Notes: generated by a model from the sequence alone, not told the origin. A stretch of DNA of 64,000 nt from Stenotrophomonas rhizophila (GCF_007667275.1 NZ_VDQT01000002.1:806001-870000), one strand, 5' to 3'; counted from the first letter of the stretch, positions 44,781 through 54,842 are shown. Numbers and translations: made by a program.

Positions 44781-46790
44781 ATGACGCAGCCCACCCGCCG
44801 CCAGTTGGCCAACGCCATCCGCTTCCTTGCCGCCGACGCGGTCGAAACCGCCAAGTCCGGTCACCCCGGCATGCCGATGGGCATGGCGGATATCGCGGAA
44901 GTCCTCTGGAACGACTATCTCCGTCACAACCCGAACAATCCGAAGTGGTTCAACCGCGACCGCTTCGTGCTCTCCAACGGCCACGGCTCGATGCTGCAGT
45001 ACGCGCTGCTGCACCTGAGCGGCTACGACCTGCCGATCGAACAGCTCAAGCAGTTCCGCCAGCTCGGCAGCAAGACCGCCGGCCATCCGGAACACCATGA
45101 AACCCCCGGGGTCGAAACCACCACCGGTCCGCTCGGCCAGGGCCTGGCCAACGCGGTCGGTTTCGCGCTGGCCGAAAAGCTGCTGGCCCAGCGCTACAAC
45201 CGCCCCGAGCACGAGATCGTCGACCACCGCACCTGGGTGTTCCTGGGTGACGGCTGCCTGATGGAAGGCATTTCCCACGAAGCGGCCTCGCTGGCCGGCA
45301 CCTGGGGCCTGGGCAAGCTGGTCTGCTTCTGGGACGACAACCACATCTCCATCGACGGCAACACCGCAGGCTGGTTCACCGACAACACCCCCGAACGTTT
45401 CGAAGCCTATGGCTGGAACGTGGTGCGCGGCGTCGATGGGCATGACCCGGACAGCATCAAGGCCGCCATCGACAGCGCGCTGGCGCAGGGCGACAAGCCG
45501 ACCCTGATCTGCTGCCGCACCACGATCGGTTTTGGTTCGCCGGGCAAGGCCGGCAAGGAATCCAGCCACGGCGCACCGCTGGGCAAGGACGAGCTGGAAG
45601 CCACCCGCAAGCAGCTGGGCTGGAATTACGGCCCGTTCGAGATTCCCGAAGACATCTACGCCGGCTGGCGTGCCGGTGGAACCGGCACCCTGCGCCAGGC
45701 CGAGTGGGAACAGCAGTTCGACAAGTACGCCGCGCAGTTCCCGGCCGAAGCCGAAGAGCTGACCCGCCGTTCGGAAGGCGAGCTGCCGGCCGATTTCGTG
45801 GCCAAGGCCGACGCCTACATCGCCCAGGTCCAGGCCGAAGGCCAGACCATCGCCTCGCGCAAGGCCTCGCAGCTGGCCATTGAAGCCTTCGCACCGCTGC
45901 TGCCGGAACTGGTCGGCGGTTCGGCCGACCTGGCGCACTCGAACCTGACCCTGTGGAAGGCCAGCAAGTCGGTGGCCACCGACGACCCGAACGCCAACTA
46001 CGTGTACTACGGCGTGCGCGAGTTCGGCATGACCGCCATTGCCAACGGCCTGGCGCTGCACGGCGGTTTCATTCCGTTCGACGCCACCTTCCTGGTGTTC
46101 AGCGATTACGCCCGCAATGGCGTGCGCATGAGCGCGCTGATTCCGGCGCACGCCATCCACGTCTACACCCACGACTCGATCGGCCTGGGCGAAGACGGCC
46201 CGACCCACCAGCCGGTGGAGCACCTGGCCTCGCTGCGCTACATCCCGAACAATGACGTGTGGCGTCCGTGCGATGCGGTCGAATCGGCGGTCAGCTGGAA
46301 GTCGGCCATCACCCGCCAGGACGGCCCGAGCTGCCTGGTGTTCAGCCGCCAGAACCTGCCGCACCAGCCGCGCAGCACCGAACAGGTGGCGCAGATCGCC
46401 CGCGGCGGTTACGTGCTGGCCGACGCCGAAGGCGGCGTGCCGGACGTGATCCTGATCGGTACCGGTTCGGAAGTGGGGCTGGCCGTCGCGGCCAAGGCCG
46501 AACTCGACGCGGCCGGCATCAAGGCCCGCGTGGTCTCGATGCCGTCCACCGATGTGTTCGATCGCCAGGACGCGGCGTACCGTGAATCGGTGCTGCCGAA
46601 CGCCGTGCGCAACCGCGTGGCGGTGGAAGCCGGCGTCACCGGTTTCTGGCGCCAGTACGTGGGCCTGGACGGTGCCGTGGTCGGCATCGACACCTTCGGT
46701 GCCTCCGCACCGGCTGAAGCGCTCTACAAGCACTTCGGCATCACCACCGATGCGGTGGTCGCCGCTGCGAAGGCGCAGCTGGCCAACTAA
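44781..46790 (+). CDS. tkt: Transketolase
   Basis: A 669-residue thiamine-diphosphate enzyme of the pentose phosphate pathway, moving two-carbon units between sugar phosphates. Landmarks: [49 protein letters not shown], the ThDP-Mg motif [18 protein letters not shown], the catalytic-Glu region [12 protein letters not shown], and [17 protein letters not shown]. The ATG at 44781 starts the conserved [12 protein letters not shown]. Lies about 7 kb upstream of gapA; in many proteobacteria tkt is adjacent to gap-pgk. Followed by its own terminator. Confidence 0.97.
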   Translation: MTQPTRRQLANAIRFLAADAVETAKSGHPGMPMGMADIAEVLWNDYLRHNPNNPKWFNRDRFVLSNGHGSMLQYALLHLSGYDLPIEQLKQFRQLGSKTAGHPEHHETPGVETTTGPLGQGLANAVGFALAEKLLAQRYNRPEHEIVDHRTWVFLGDGCLMEGISHEAASLAGTWGLGKLVCFWDDNHISIDGNTAGWFTDNTPERFEAYGWNVVRGVDGHDPDSIKAAIDSALAQGDKPTLICCRTTIGFGSPGKAGKESSHGAPLGKDELEATRKQLGWNYGPFEIPEDIYAGWRAGGTGTLRQAEWEQQFDKYAAQFPAEAEELTRRSEGELPADFVAKADAYIAQVQAEGQTIASRKASQLAIEAFAPLLPELVGGSADLAHSNLTLWKASKSVATDDPNANYVYYGVREFGMTAIANGLALHGGFIPFDATFLVFSDYARNGVRMSALIPAHAIHVYTHDSIGLGEDGPTHQPVEHLASLRYIPNNDVWRPCDAVESAVSWKSAITRQDGPSCLVFSRQNLPHQPRSTEQVAQIARGGYVLADAEGGVPDVILIGTGSEVGLAVAAKAELDAAGIKARVVSMPSTDVFDRQDAAYRESVLPNAVRNRVAVEAGVTGFWRQYVGLDGAVVGIDTFGASAPAEALYKHFGITTDAVVAAAKAQLAN

Positions 46791-46814
46791 GCGCCAGCAA
46801 CCGACGTAGTCCAG

Positions 46815-46846
46815 ACGGCGCTTCCCGAAACGGAAGCGCCGTTTAC
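46815..46846 (+). terminator. Intrinsic terminator after tkt
   Basis: ACGGCGCTTCC / GGAAGCGCCGT with a six-base loop, followed by TTTACATTT. The weak T run makes it less certain than the others. Confidence 0.65.
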
Positions 46847-46880
46847 ATTTGGGAGCCGGGAGCCGGGCGATGGATCTGCC

Positions 46881-47005
46881 GTTCCCAAACGACTGCCGAC
46901 ACGGGTGGGCGCTGCTGGGACGCATGACCTTCGAACGGAAACGCGCCTTCGTTCGAGGTCATGCGTTACCGGATGGTGCACCGCCATCGGCAGTCGTTTG
47001 GGAAC
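46881..47005. repeat. Nested inverted repeat element
   Basis: Outer arms GTTCCCAAACGACTGCCGA (46881-46899) and its exact complement (46987-47005), 19 of 19. Inner arms 46920-46937 (ACGCATGACCT-T-CGAACG) and 46950-46966 (CGTTCGAGGTCATGCGT), perfect except for one extra T. Unpaired spacers of about 20 bases separate outer from inner stem. It lies in the gap between the convergent tkt and acetyl-CoA hydrolase-family genes. Confidence 0.85.
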
Positions 47006-47060
47006 CGACTCTACCGGCGCGCGATGCGCGCCGCTTCAATGCCGGGCCACTCTTTCAGCG

Positions 47061-49010
47061 TTACGCGGTGCGCGCCAATCCAAGCCGCACCAAGCGCGCT
47101 TCCACCTTTTCGCCGAACGTCTTCGGTGCGTCCAGTCCCATCCGCTGCAGGTACACCACGTCGCCGTCGCCGGCCTGCTGGGTCAATGCGGCCAGTACAG
47201 TGCGCAGCTTGGCGCCGCGCGTCTGCGTGTTCTGCTTCAGCCAGCCCAATGCCTTGACCAGGTGCTGCTCCACCTCGGTGAAATCGCTGCCCAGCGGGTA
47301 GTCGGGCAGGGCGCCGGACTGGCGGAACGGCGCCAGCGACGCGCTGACCGCGGCGGCGGTATTGCGACGCGCCCAGTGCTCGGGCGCCACGAAGCCGGTG
47401 TCCAGTTTCTTCGAGGCTTTGGCGGTCTGCAGCAGCTCGGCCTGGAACGCGGCATCGGTGATGCCGGCCATGCCGACCACGCAGTCCTCGTCGGTCAGGT
47501 TGCGCAGGTCGGCGATGCCGTACTCGTTGATGTAGATGTCGCGCAGGTGGCGCGGGATCGTCGTGTGCCCGTAGTTCCAGCGCACGTTCGACTGCAGCCG
47601 GCCCTTGTCCTCGCGCACCGCGCGGAACATCAGCGCGCTGCGGGCCTCGGGCAGCGCATGGGCCATCGCCACGAAGTTGTACTGCCCGCCCACGCCCGAC
47701 ACCACGCGGCCGTCTTCCAGCGCGTCGGAAACCGCCGCACCCAGCGCGGTGGCCATCATGCACGAGTTGAAGAAACGCGCATGCCGGCGCTGCAGGCGTT
47801 CGAGCGTCTCATTGCCGCCGTACAGCTGGTTGATCTCGCTGATCCGGCGCATGCCGATCGCGCTGCGCTCCTGGTCCGGCAGCTCGCGCAGCCACTGGTA
47901 GAACTCCGGCGAGCCCAGGTAGAACGCACCGTGCAGGTACTCACCCTCGGCCTCGAGCGTGGCGTGGTCGATGGTCAGCGTGCTGCCGCTTTCGATCCGC
48001 TCCATCAGTGCCAGGTCGTCGTGCACCTTGCGCCGGATCACCCCGGTCTGCACCAGCCGGCGGAACCCTTCATTGAGCATTTCGCTGCAGCCGTACAGGC
48101 CGACCTCGAACGGCTCCAGCCCGCCACATTCCAGTACCGTGGGATGGCTGGCCAGGGTCGGGTCCAGCGCGTGCAGGATCTGCCGGTAGCGCGCGTTGTC
48201 GGTGTGGCGCAGCACCAGGGCATGGCTGATCGCATCGGCCAGCGTGCCGATGCCGATCTGCAGGGTGCCGCCGTCGCGCACCAGCGCGCTCGCGTACAGG
48301 CCGATCGCGTAGTCGGCATCGGTGACCGGCTGACGCGGCAGCCCGAACAGGGCCGGGTAGGGCGCCGGCGGGGTGATCACCAGGTCGAAGAACGACACAT
48401 CCACCGTCGCCGACCCGCCCAGGTAGGGCAGCTGCGGATCGATCTCGGCGATCAGCAGCGGCCGCGGCAGTCCGCGCGCCAGCATCGCGTCGATCGTGTC
48501 CTGGGTGATGTCGTTGTTGCACGACAGCGACAGCCGCCGGTCGTCGGGACGCATCGCCACCTTCTGCACGATCGCATGCGGCGCGCGTTGTGCCACCGCG
48601 TCGGCGGCATGGGTGTAGTTGAGGCTGGTATAACCGCGCTGCGCCTGCGACGAGCCGAGCAGGGCGCCGGACTGCATGTAGAACTCTTCCACCTGCACGT
48701 GCGCCGGCAGGCGGTCGCGCACCATTGCGTCGGCATAGGCCAGGCGCGGGAAATCCTCGCCGAAGTGGCGGGCCGCGAACGGCGCCATGAAGCGCGCCTC
48801 CAGCCCGCCGCCCGGCTTGGGCGGGTTGAGCGACAACGCGGTGTAGATCTGCAGCGGGCGCGTCGGATCGTTTTCGACCCGCGCATACAGCGCATTGAGC
48901 AGCCGATGCGGCTTGCCCAGCGCCAGTGGCGCACCGATGCGCAGCGGCCCGTCCACGCGCTGCAACAACCAGTCGGTGGCCGCGTCCAGATCGGTGAGGT
49001 GCTCGGTCAT
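47061..49010 (-). CDS. Acetyl-CoA hydrolase/transferase family protein
   Basis: A 649-residue CoA-transferase-fold protein. The N-terminal half has GKPHRLLNALYARV and GYTSLNYTHAADAV; the C-terminal AcetylCoA-hydrolase domain has DTIDAMLARGLPRPLL, GIGTLADAISHAL, SGVGGQYNFVAMAHALP (a family motif near the active site), INEYGIADLRN and CVVGMAGI. These enzymes move or remove CoA from short-chain acyl groups. It is longer than typical acetyl-CoA hydrolases (about 500). The substrate is unknown, and I do not separate hydrolase from CoA-transferase. Single gene, divergent from the BlaI-type operon across a 122-base regulatory gap. Confidence 0.88.
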   Translation of the reverse strand: MTEHLTDLDAATDWLLQRVDGPLRIGAPLALGKPHRLLNALYARVENDPTRPLQIYTALSLNPPKPGGGLEARFMAPFAARHFGEDFPRLAYADAMVRDRLPAHVQVEEFYMQSGALLGSSQAQRGYTSLNYTHAADAVAQRAPHAIVQKVAMRPDDRRLSLSCNNDITQDTIDAMLARGLPRPLLIAEIDPQLPYLGGSATVDVSFFDLVITPPAPYPALFGLPRQPVTDADYAIGLYASALVRDGGTLQIGIGTLADAISHALVLRHTDNARYRQILHALDPTLASHPTVLECGGLEPFEVGLYGCSEMLNEGFRRLVQTGVIRRKVHDDLALMERIESGSTLTIDHATLEAEGEYLHGAFYLGSPEFYQWLRELPDQERSAIGMRRISEINQLYGGNETLERLQRRHARFFNSCMMATALGAAVSDALEDGRVVSGVGGQYNFVAMAHALPEARSALMFRAVREDKGRLQSNVRWNYGHTTIPRHLRDIYINEYGIADLRNLTDEDCVVGMAGITDAAFQAELLQTAKASKKLDTGFVAPEHWARRNTAAAVSASLAPFRQSGALPDYPLGSDFTEVEQHLVKALGWLKQNTQTRGAKLRTVLAALTQQAGDGDVVYLQRMGLDAPKTFGEKVEARLVRLGLARTA

Positions 49011-49080
49011 GCGGTGCGTTCCTGCAAAGGCTTTCCGGCATTACAGCATTTCCGGTTTGAACGGCTCTCGACATGGGGGC

Positions 49081-49134
49081 TTGACACGGTGAAAGATTAC
49101 GCGCGTAATCGGTTCGTCGATTACGGGTGTAAAT
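49081..49134 (+). promoter_or_regulatory. Promoter and twin palindromic operators of the BlaI/M56 operon
   Basis: A consensus -35 TTGACA (49081-49086), 17 bases, and -10 CGTAAT (49104-49109). Two palindromes of the form GATTAC-N4-GTAATC overlie it: a perfect one, GATTACGCGCGTAATC (49095-49110), covering the -10, and GATTAC-GGGT-GTAAAT (49119-49134), reaching the start codon. Their centres are 24 bases apart. This is the layout of self-repression by BlaI/MecI/CopY-type dimers; it may also affect the divergent gene at 49010. Confidence 0.78.
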
Positions 49135-49501
49135 GATGAGCCAGATCAGTAAAGCCGAAGCGGTGGTCATGGAAGTGCTCTGGAACCGGCACCCGCTGGG
49201 TGCCGATGAGGTGGTGGCCGCGCTGGCACAACGCGACTGGGCCGAGCCAACCATCAAGACCCTGCTCAACCGCCTTCTCACCAAGGGCGCGATCAGCGCC
49301 AGCCGAGACGGCCGGCGCTATCTCTACTCGCCGCTGCTGCAGCGCCAGGCCTGGGTCGCCGAACAGAGCAGCGGCCTGCTGGACAAGCTGTTCGCCGGTC
49401 GCGTGGCACCGCTGGTGGCGCATTTCAGCGAGCGCGGCGAACTGAGCGCGCAGGACATCGCCGAACTGAAGAAACTGATCCAGGAGCTCGACCATGACTG
49501 A
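49133..49501 (+). CDS. BlaI/MecI/CopY family transcriptional repressor
   Basis: A 122-residue winged-helix repressor. It begins with ISKAEAVVMEVLWNRHPL, the N-terminal helix signature of BlaI/MecI, followed by PTIKTLLNRLLTKGAISASRDGRRYLYSPL (recognition helix and wing). A C-terminal dimerisation helix contains SSGLLDKLFAG. Two adjacent ATGs (49133, 49136) are possible. It probably represses its own operon through the two palindromes at 49095-49134, and is released when the M56 protease partner cleaves it, as in BlaI/BlaR1. Overlaps the protease gene by eight bases. Confidence 0.92.
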   Translation: MMSQISKAEAVVMEVLWNRHPLGADEVVAALAQRDWAEPTIKTLLNRLLTKGAISASRDGRRYLYSPLLQRQAWVAEQSSGLLDKLFAGRVAPLVAHFSERGELSAQDIAELKKLIQELDHD

Positions 49502-50705
49502 GCTGTTGCAGGGCCTGGTGCAGGCGAGCTTGTGGTTGGCGCTGGCGGTGCTGCTGCTGGCCGGGCTGCGCCCGCTGCTGCGTCGCCTTGGGGGCCCGGC
49601 GCTGGTGTACCGCAGCTGGTGGCTGGTGCCGCTGGTCGTGCTGGCACCGTTGTTGCCGGTCGCCCCGCTGGCGCTGACCGACAGCACGGCGGTGCTGGCG
49701 CTGGGCACGGCACTGCGCGCGCCGCCGGTACCGGACGATGCCCGGCTGTGGCCGCTGCTGCTGGCCGCGCTGTGGGGCGCCGGCGTGCTGCTGTGCGTGG
49801 CGGTGCAATGGCGGGCCCAGCGTCGCTTCGAGCGCGGGATGGGGTCGCTCCAGGCACGCGCCGACGGCACCTGGCAGGCCAGTGCCGACCCCGGGCTGCC
49901 GGCGCTGGTGGGGCTGTGGGCGCCGCGGGTGGTGGTCGGCCCCGACTTCGAGCAGCGCTTCAGTGCCGCCGAGCGCGACCTGATCGTGCAGCACGAGCGT
50001 CAGCACCGTCGCCATGGCGACCACTGGGCCAATGCCGCGCTGGCGCTGCTGCGCTGCCTGTTCTGGTTCCACCCGTTGCTGCCGTGGGCGACGCGCCGCT
50101 TCCTGTGCGACCAGGAGCTGGCCTGCGACGCGCGCACGGTCGACCCGCATCCGGCCCTGCGCCGGCTCTACGCCAACGCGCTGCTGAAGGCGCAGTTGGT
50201 CCACCCGGTTGCGCCCATGGCCTGCCACTGGCGCAGCCAACCGATGTTGAAGGAGCGTATTGCCATGTTGAAGGAACAGAAGCGGACGGGGATGCCGTGG
50301 TGGTCGGGGCAGGTGCTGGTGGTGGGGCTGTGTGCTGGAATGGCCACCGTGGCGTGGGCCAGCCAGGGCGGGGCAGGCGGGCAGGGGGCACTCGCGGCCG
50401 ATCCGGCACCTGCGGCCGGGCAGCCCGCCAAGGCCCGCCAGATGGCGCCGCCGGTGTATCCGAAGGCCGCGTTCGACCAGGGCATTTCGGGCCGGGTGGT
50501 GCTGCGGGTGGAGGTGCGCGCCGATGGAACGCCGGGCGACATCCGCGTGCTCAGCTCACAGCCTGCCGGCGTGTTCGATGAGGTCTCCGTGGCCGCGGCC
50601 AGGCAGTGGACGTTCGACCCCGCGCAGCGGGACGGCAAGGCGGTGGCCGCCGCGCTGAAGATTCCGCTGACGTTCGCGATGAACGATCCGGAGCCTGCCT
50701 CGTGA
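49494..50705 (+). CDS. M56 family membrane metalloprotease with TonB-like C-terminal domain
   Basis: A 403-residue BlaR1/MecR1-type protein. Three N-terminal membrane helices, then the zinc protease site H167-E-x-x-H171 (VQHERQH) and CDQELACDARTVD (third-ligand region), and a fourth helix near residue 270. BlaR1 has a penicillin-binding sensor outside the membrane; here the exposed C-terminus (about 315-395) instead reads PPVYPKAAFDQGISGRVVLRVEV...VSVAAARQWTFDPAQ, a TonB C-terminal-type domain. The signal is therefore unlikely to be a beta-lactam. Overlaps blaI-like by eight bases and the lipoprotein gene by four. Confidence 0.88.
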   Translation: MTELLQGLVQASLWLALAVLLLAGLRPLLRRLGGPALVYRSWWLVPLVVLAPLLPVAPLALTDSTAVLALGTALRAPPVPDDARLWPLLLAALWGAGVLLCVAVQWRAQRRFERGMGSLQARADGTWQASADPGLPALVGLWAPRVVVGPDFEQRFSAAERDLIVQHERQHRRHGDHWANAALALLRCLFWFHPLLPWATRRFLCDQELACDARTVDPHPALRRLYANALLKAQLVHPVAPMACHWRSQPMLKERIAMLKEQKRTGMPWWSGQVLVVGLCAGMATVAWASQGGAGGQGALAADPAPAAGQPAKARQMAPPVYPKAAFDQGISGRVVLRVEVRADGTPGDIRVLSSQPAGVFDEVSVAAARQWTFDPAQRDGKAVAAALKIPLTFAMNDPEPAS

Positions 50706-51262
50706 GGCAGGGCGCCGCCTGGCTGGCGGTAACCGCGCTGCTGGCCGGGTGCGCCACCACGCCGCAGCGCACCGTGGTGGACACGCGTGCCGAGAACGTA
50801 GGACACCAGCGCCTGCCACCCGCGGCGGGTGGAGGGTCTGGGGTGGTGCAGGCGTATGAGATGCAGCCGGGCGAGGGCTACCGCATGCCGCAGCTGTATG
50901 CCGGTCCCGACCCCGTCGTCGGCGCGCGCGACCCGCGCACCGAGCTGGCGCCGACCACGGTGTGCCTGCAGGTGGTGGTGGACGCGGAAGGCAGGGTGGA
51001 GCGCAGCGTGCCGTTGAGCGATCGCGAGGTCTGCAGGCCTGGCGTAGCGGCAGAGAACGCGCCCCTGTTGGCGGCCGCGCAGGAGGCGGTGGCGCAATGG
51101 CGCTACACGCCGGCGGCGGTATGCCATTTCGCAGCGGGCAAGGTGCCGGACAACCGTGGCGACTGCACCGCGGCCGAGCGGATCGAGCCGGTGGCGGTGA
51201 GCCTGTTGTATGCGTTCACGTTCGAGATCGTGCACGGCCGGCAGGTGGTGGAGAGACGGTAG
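50702..51262 (+). CDS. Lipoprotein with TonB-like domain
   Basis: A 186-residue lipoprotein from a GTG that overlaps the protease stop by four bases (GTGA). Signal peptide with lipobox LLAGC (Cys about residue 17). The rest has PTTVCLQVVVDAEGRVERSVPLSDREVC and AAAQEAVAQWRYTPAAVC, the strand-helix pattern of TonB-type C-terminal domains, with several cysteines. It shares its domain type with the preceding protease, so the two may interact or bind the same peptidoglycan/periplasmic partner. Function unknown. Its stop is two bases from the stop of the converging MBL gene. Confidence 0.8.
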   Translation: MRQGAAWLAVTALLAGCATTPQRTVVDTRAENVGHQRLPPAAGGGSGVVQAYEMQPGEGYRMPQLYAGPDPVVGARDPRTELAPTTVCLQVVVDAEGRVERSVPLSDREVCRPGVAAENAPLLAAAQEAVAQWRYTPAAVCHFAAGKVPDNRGDCTAAERIEPVAVSLLYAFTFEIVHGRQVVERR

Positions 51263-51264
51263 CG

Positions 51265-52065
51265 CTACGCGCCGCCCTGGATGTTGGCTTTTACGGCGGG
51301 GTGCATGAGTTTCGGCTCGGGCAGGGTCGCGTCGCGCGCCTGGCGGGTGGCCACGAACGCGGCTTCGCTGACACCGGCGTGCAGGTGGATGTTGTGGGCG
51401 CGCTGCGCGCCGATGGTGGTTTCGTTGGCGACGGGGCGGCCGTCCGGACCGTAGTCGTGGCAGATGAACACCCGGGTGGCGTCCGGCAGCGCGAGGAGGC
51501 GCTGGATCGAGCGGTAGAGCACGGCCGCGTCGCCACCCGGGAAATCGCAGCGGGCGGTGCCGCCATCGGGCATGAACAGCGAATCGCCGGTGAACACCGC
51601 ATCGCCGATGCGGTACGCCACGCTGTCGCTGGTATGGCCAGGCACGGCGATCACTTCGGCGCTGATTTCGCCAAGCGCGAAGCGTTCGCCGTCGTCGAAC
51701 AGGTGGTCGAATTGCGAGCCATCGGTCGGCATGTCCAGTGCATAGCGGGGCGCGAAGGTGCGCTGCACCTCGACGATTCCCTTGCCCATCGCCAGCCTGG
51801 CCCGTGGCCACTGCGACTTCAGCTGGCGTGCGGCGCTGATGTGGTCGGCGTGCGCATGCGTTTCCAGCAGCCAGCGCACGTCCAGGCCGTTCCCGGCGAC
51901 ATGCGCCAGCAACGGCTGCACAGGCGCGGTGTCCGTAGTGCCGGTGTCGGGATCGAAGTCCAGTACCGGATCGATCACGGCTGCCTGCCGCGTGGCCGGG
52001 TCATGCACCACGTAGCTGAAGGTGTGGCTGTCGGGATGGAAGAAGCCTTCAACATGCAGCGCCAT
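51265..52065 (-). CDS. MBL-fold metallo-hydrolase, persulfide dioxygenase-like
   Basis: A 266-residue metallo-beta-lactamase-fold enzyme. Metal motif ETHAHADHISAA (HxHxDH), then VPGHTSDSVAYRIGDAVFTGDSLFMPD and FICHDYGPDGRPV, the ETHE1/glyoxalase-II-like arrangement. VIDPVLDFDPDTG near the start is typical of the ETHE1-like persulfide dioxygenase and Blh-type subgroup, so sulfane-sulfur oxidation is the best guess. The ATG at 52065 is chosen because the frame further upstream lies in the neighbouring gene. It is only 10 bases after the S1/P1 nuclease gene, so co-transcribed. Confidence 0.87.
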   Translation of the reverse strand: MALHVEGFFHPDSHTFSYVVHDPATRQAAVIDPVLDFDPDTGTTDTAPVQPLLAHVAGNGLDVRWLLETHAHADHISAARQLKSQWPRARLAMGKGIVEVQRTFAPRYALDMPTDGSQFDHLFDDGERFALGEISAEVIAVPGHTSDSVAYRIGDAVFTGDSLFMPDGGTARCDFPGGDAAVLYRSIQRLLALPDATRVFICHDYGPDGRPVANETTIGAQRAHNIHLHAGVSEAAFVATRQARDATLPEPKLMHPAVKANIQGGA

Positions 52066-52075
52066 GGCCGTGTCC

Positions 52076-52891
52076 TCAGCGGTTGCCCAGGGTGTCGTTG
52101 AGCAGCACGGCCAGGCGTTCGCCGGCCAGGCGCAGCTCGCGTTCGGCCACCGGCAGGTAGGTGGCGGTGTAACCGGCATCAAGCGTGCGCTTGTCCGGGT
52201 AAACGCCAGGTGCAATGGCGATGCGGCAGCTGGCCTGCGCCCACTGCACCGCATCGGTGGCGATGGCCGAACGCTTGCCCACCTTGGGCCTGGGCAGTGC
52301 CGCCAGCCGCGCGGTGTAGGCGTCGTCGTCCAGTTTCAGGGTGTTCAGCAGGCCGCTGTCCCACAGCGAATGCAGGTTGGTACCGCGGCCGTTGAACTGC
52401 ACCTGGAAGTCGTTGCCGCCCTTGTCGTGGCCGTAGCCGGCGTGCATCGGCTGGTGGATGTCGCCGACGAAGTGCACCACGAACTTCAGCGCCTGTGCGC
52501 GTTCGGCGTCGGAACGGCTGCGGTCGCCGAGGATGGCGGTCTGGGCCTTGAGCGCTTCGACCACGCAGTTGCCGTTGCGGCAGTTGCGTTCCACGTCGTA
52601 CTGGCAGTCGTCTTCGCCGATGTTCACGTAGTGCCAGCCGGCGGAGCGCTTGCCCAGGCCAGGATCCTTGGCGCGCAGTTCGTCGGCCCACGGTGCAATG
52701 GCGGCCAGGGTCGGGGTGGGCTCGCTGGCCAGCAGCCGGACCACTTCGGCGCGGGCCTGCGGGGTGAGCTTCGGTTCGGCGACGCGGGCGACCAGGCGGT
52801 GGCCTTGGGCGCCCCAGGCCAGGGCGTCGGTGGATACCAGGGTGAGCGCCAGCAGCAGCGCGGACGAGGACAGCAGGGAGGCGATTTTCAT
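52076..52891 (-). CDS. S1/P1 family nuclease
   Basis: A 271-residue secreted zinc nuclease acting on single-stranded DNA and RNA. Signal peptide about residues 1-25, with mature N-terminal Trp (ALAWGAQGHRLVARVAE), the zinc-ligand feature of the family. Other ligands: WADELR, WHYVNIGEDDC, HFVGDIHQPMHAGYGHDKGGND, NLHSLWDSGLL. Two Cys pairs (CQYDVERNC, CRNGNC). Stenotrophomonas has a well-studied nuclease of this type, so it fits the host. Useful for scavenging nucleotides and phosphate. Transcribed with the MBL gene. Confidence 0.94.
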   Translation of the reverse strand: MKIASLLSSSALLLALTLVSTDALAWGAQGHRLVARVAEPKLTPQARAEVVRLLASEPTPTLAAIAPWADELRAKDPGLGKRSAGWHYVNIGEDDCQYDVERNCRNGNCVVEALKAQTAILGDRSRSDAERAQALKFVVHFVGDIHQPMHAGYGHDKGGNDFQVQFNGRGTNLHSLWDSGLLNTLKLDDDAYTARLAALPRPKVGKRSAIATDAVQWAQASCRIAIAPGVYPDKRTLDAGYTATYLPVAERELRLAGERLAVLLNDTLGNR

Positions 52892-52909
52892 CGCCCCATT
52901 CTACCGTGC

Positions 52910-52937
52910 GCAAAATAACCCCGGCTTACGCCGGGGT
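52910..52937 (-). terminator. Intrinsic terminator of the ompW-like gene
   Basis: ACCCCGGC-TTAC-GCCGGGGT, perfect 8-base stem, followed on the minus strand by TATTTTG. It separates the porin gene from the nuclease gene. Confidence 0.75.
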
Positions 52938-52985
52938 AATGTCATGCGGCGAGGGGTGGTGCGCGGTGCGGTGCTGATCGTGCGA

Positions 52986-53612
52986 TCAGAACTTGAAAAC
53001 GTAGGCGACGCCGTAGGCGAGCGGGTCGATGTTGACGGTGCCGAGCTTCTCGCCGTTGAGCTTGACGTCGCTGTCGATGTCGATCCAGCGCACGTCGACG
53101 CGCAGGGCACCGTTGCTGCCGATGGCGAAGTCCAGGCCGGCGTGGGCGGCGAGGCCCCACGAGTCGTCCAGCTTCAGCGTGCTGCCGGCCAGCGCGCCGC
53201 CGGTTTCTTCACTGAAGAAGGTGGTGTAGTTGAGGCCGGCACCCACGAACGGGGACACCTTGCCGGTGCTGTTGAAGTGGTACTGCAGCGAGACCACGGG
53301 CGGCAGGTGCTTGGTGCTGCCGACGCGGCCCAGGCCGTTGATGTTGATGTCGTGCTTGAACGGCAGTGCGGCCAGCAGTTCGATGCCCAGGTTGTCGGCG
53401 ATGAAGTATTCGCCGGTGATGGTGGGCTTGATGTCGCTGTCGACGTCGACCTGCAGGCCGCCGGCGAGGGTGCCGTTGCTGGACTTGGGGGCTACCTGGT
53501 GCACGCCGGCGGCAACGGTCCAGTCGCCCTTGGACTGGGCCATGGCGGGGCTGGCGGCGAGGACCAGGGCGGCGGCGAGGCTGGCGGGCAGGAGGAGGGA
53601 GGGGGTGCGCAT
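52986..53612 (-). CDS. OmpW family outer-membrane protein
   Basis: A 208-residue small eight-strand barrel. Signal peptide about residues 1-26 (LAAALVLAASPAMAQ). The mature part begins GDWTVAAGVHQVAP, then DSDIKPTITGEYFIADNLGIELLAALPFKHDI, PPVVSLQYHF and GKVSPFVGAGLNYTTF, family landmarks. The C-terminal aromatic ends VAYVFKF, suiting BAM recognition. The ATG at 53612 is chosen; an upstream extension to 53687 lacks a signal peptide. OmpW-type proteins are induced in stress and change of redox or salt; no binding site seen here. Confidence 0.92.
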   Translation of the reverse strand: MRTPSLLLPASLAAALVLAASPAMAQSKGDWTVAAGVHQVAPKSSNGTLAGGLQVDVDSDIKPTITGEYFIADNLGIELLAALPFKHDININGLGRVGSTKHLPPVVSLQYHFNSTGKVSPFVGAGLNYTTFFSEETGGALAGSTLKLDDSWGLAAHAGLDFAIGSNGALRVDVRWIDIDSDVKLNGEKLGTVNIDPLAYGVAYVFKF

Positions 53613-53708
53613 GGTGCGGTCTCGTTGCGGGGGTGGAATGGGGCCAGTTTTCCCGCTTGCCCGTTGCGCTGCCTTGATCCGGATCAATCCGGGGAGCGGG
53701 TGTTGTAA

Positions 53709-54818
<1,110 letters not shown>

Positions 54819-54842
54819 TCGCTGCGTACTGATGTTGAGAGA

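Noticed and set aside
49133..50705. A beta-lactamase regulatory system (blaI-blaR1)
   Set aside because: No beta-lactamase gene nearby and the sensor domain is replaced by a TonB-like domain; only the repressor-protease mechanism is retained.
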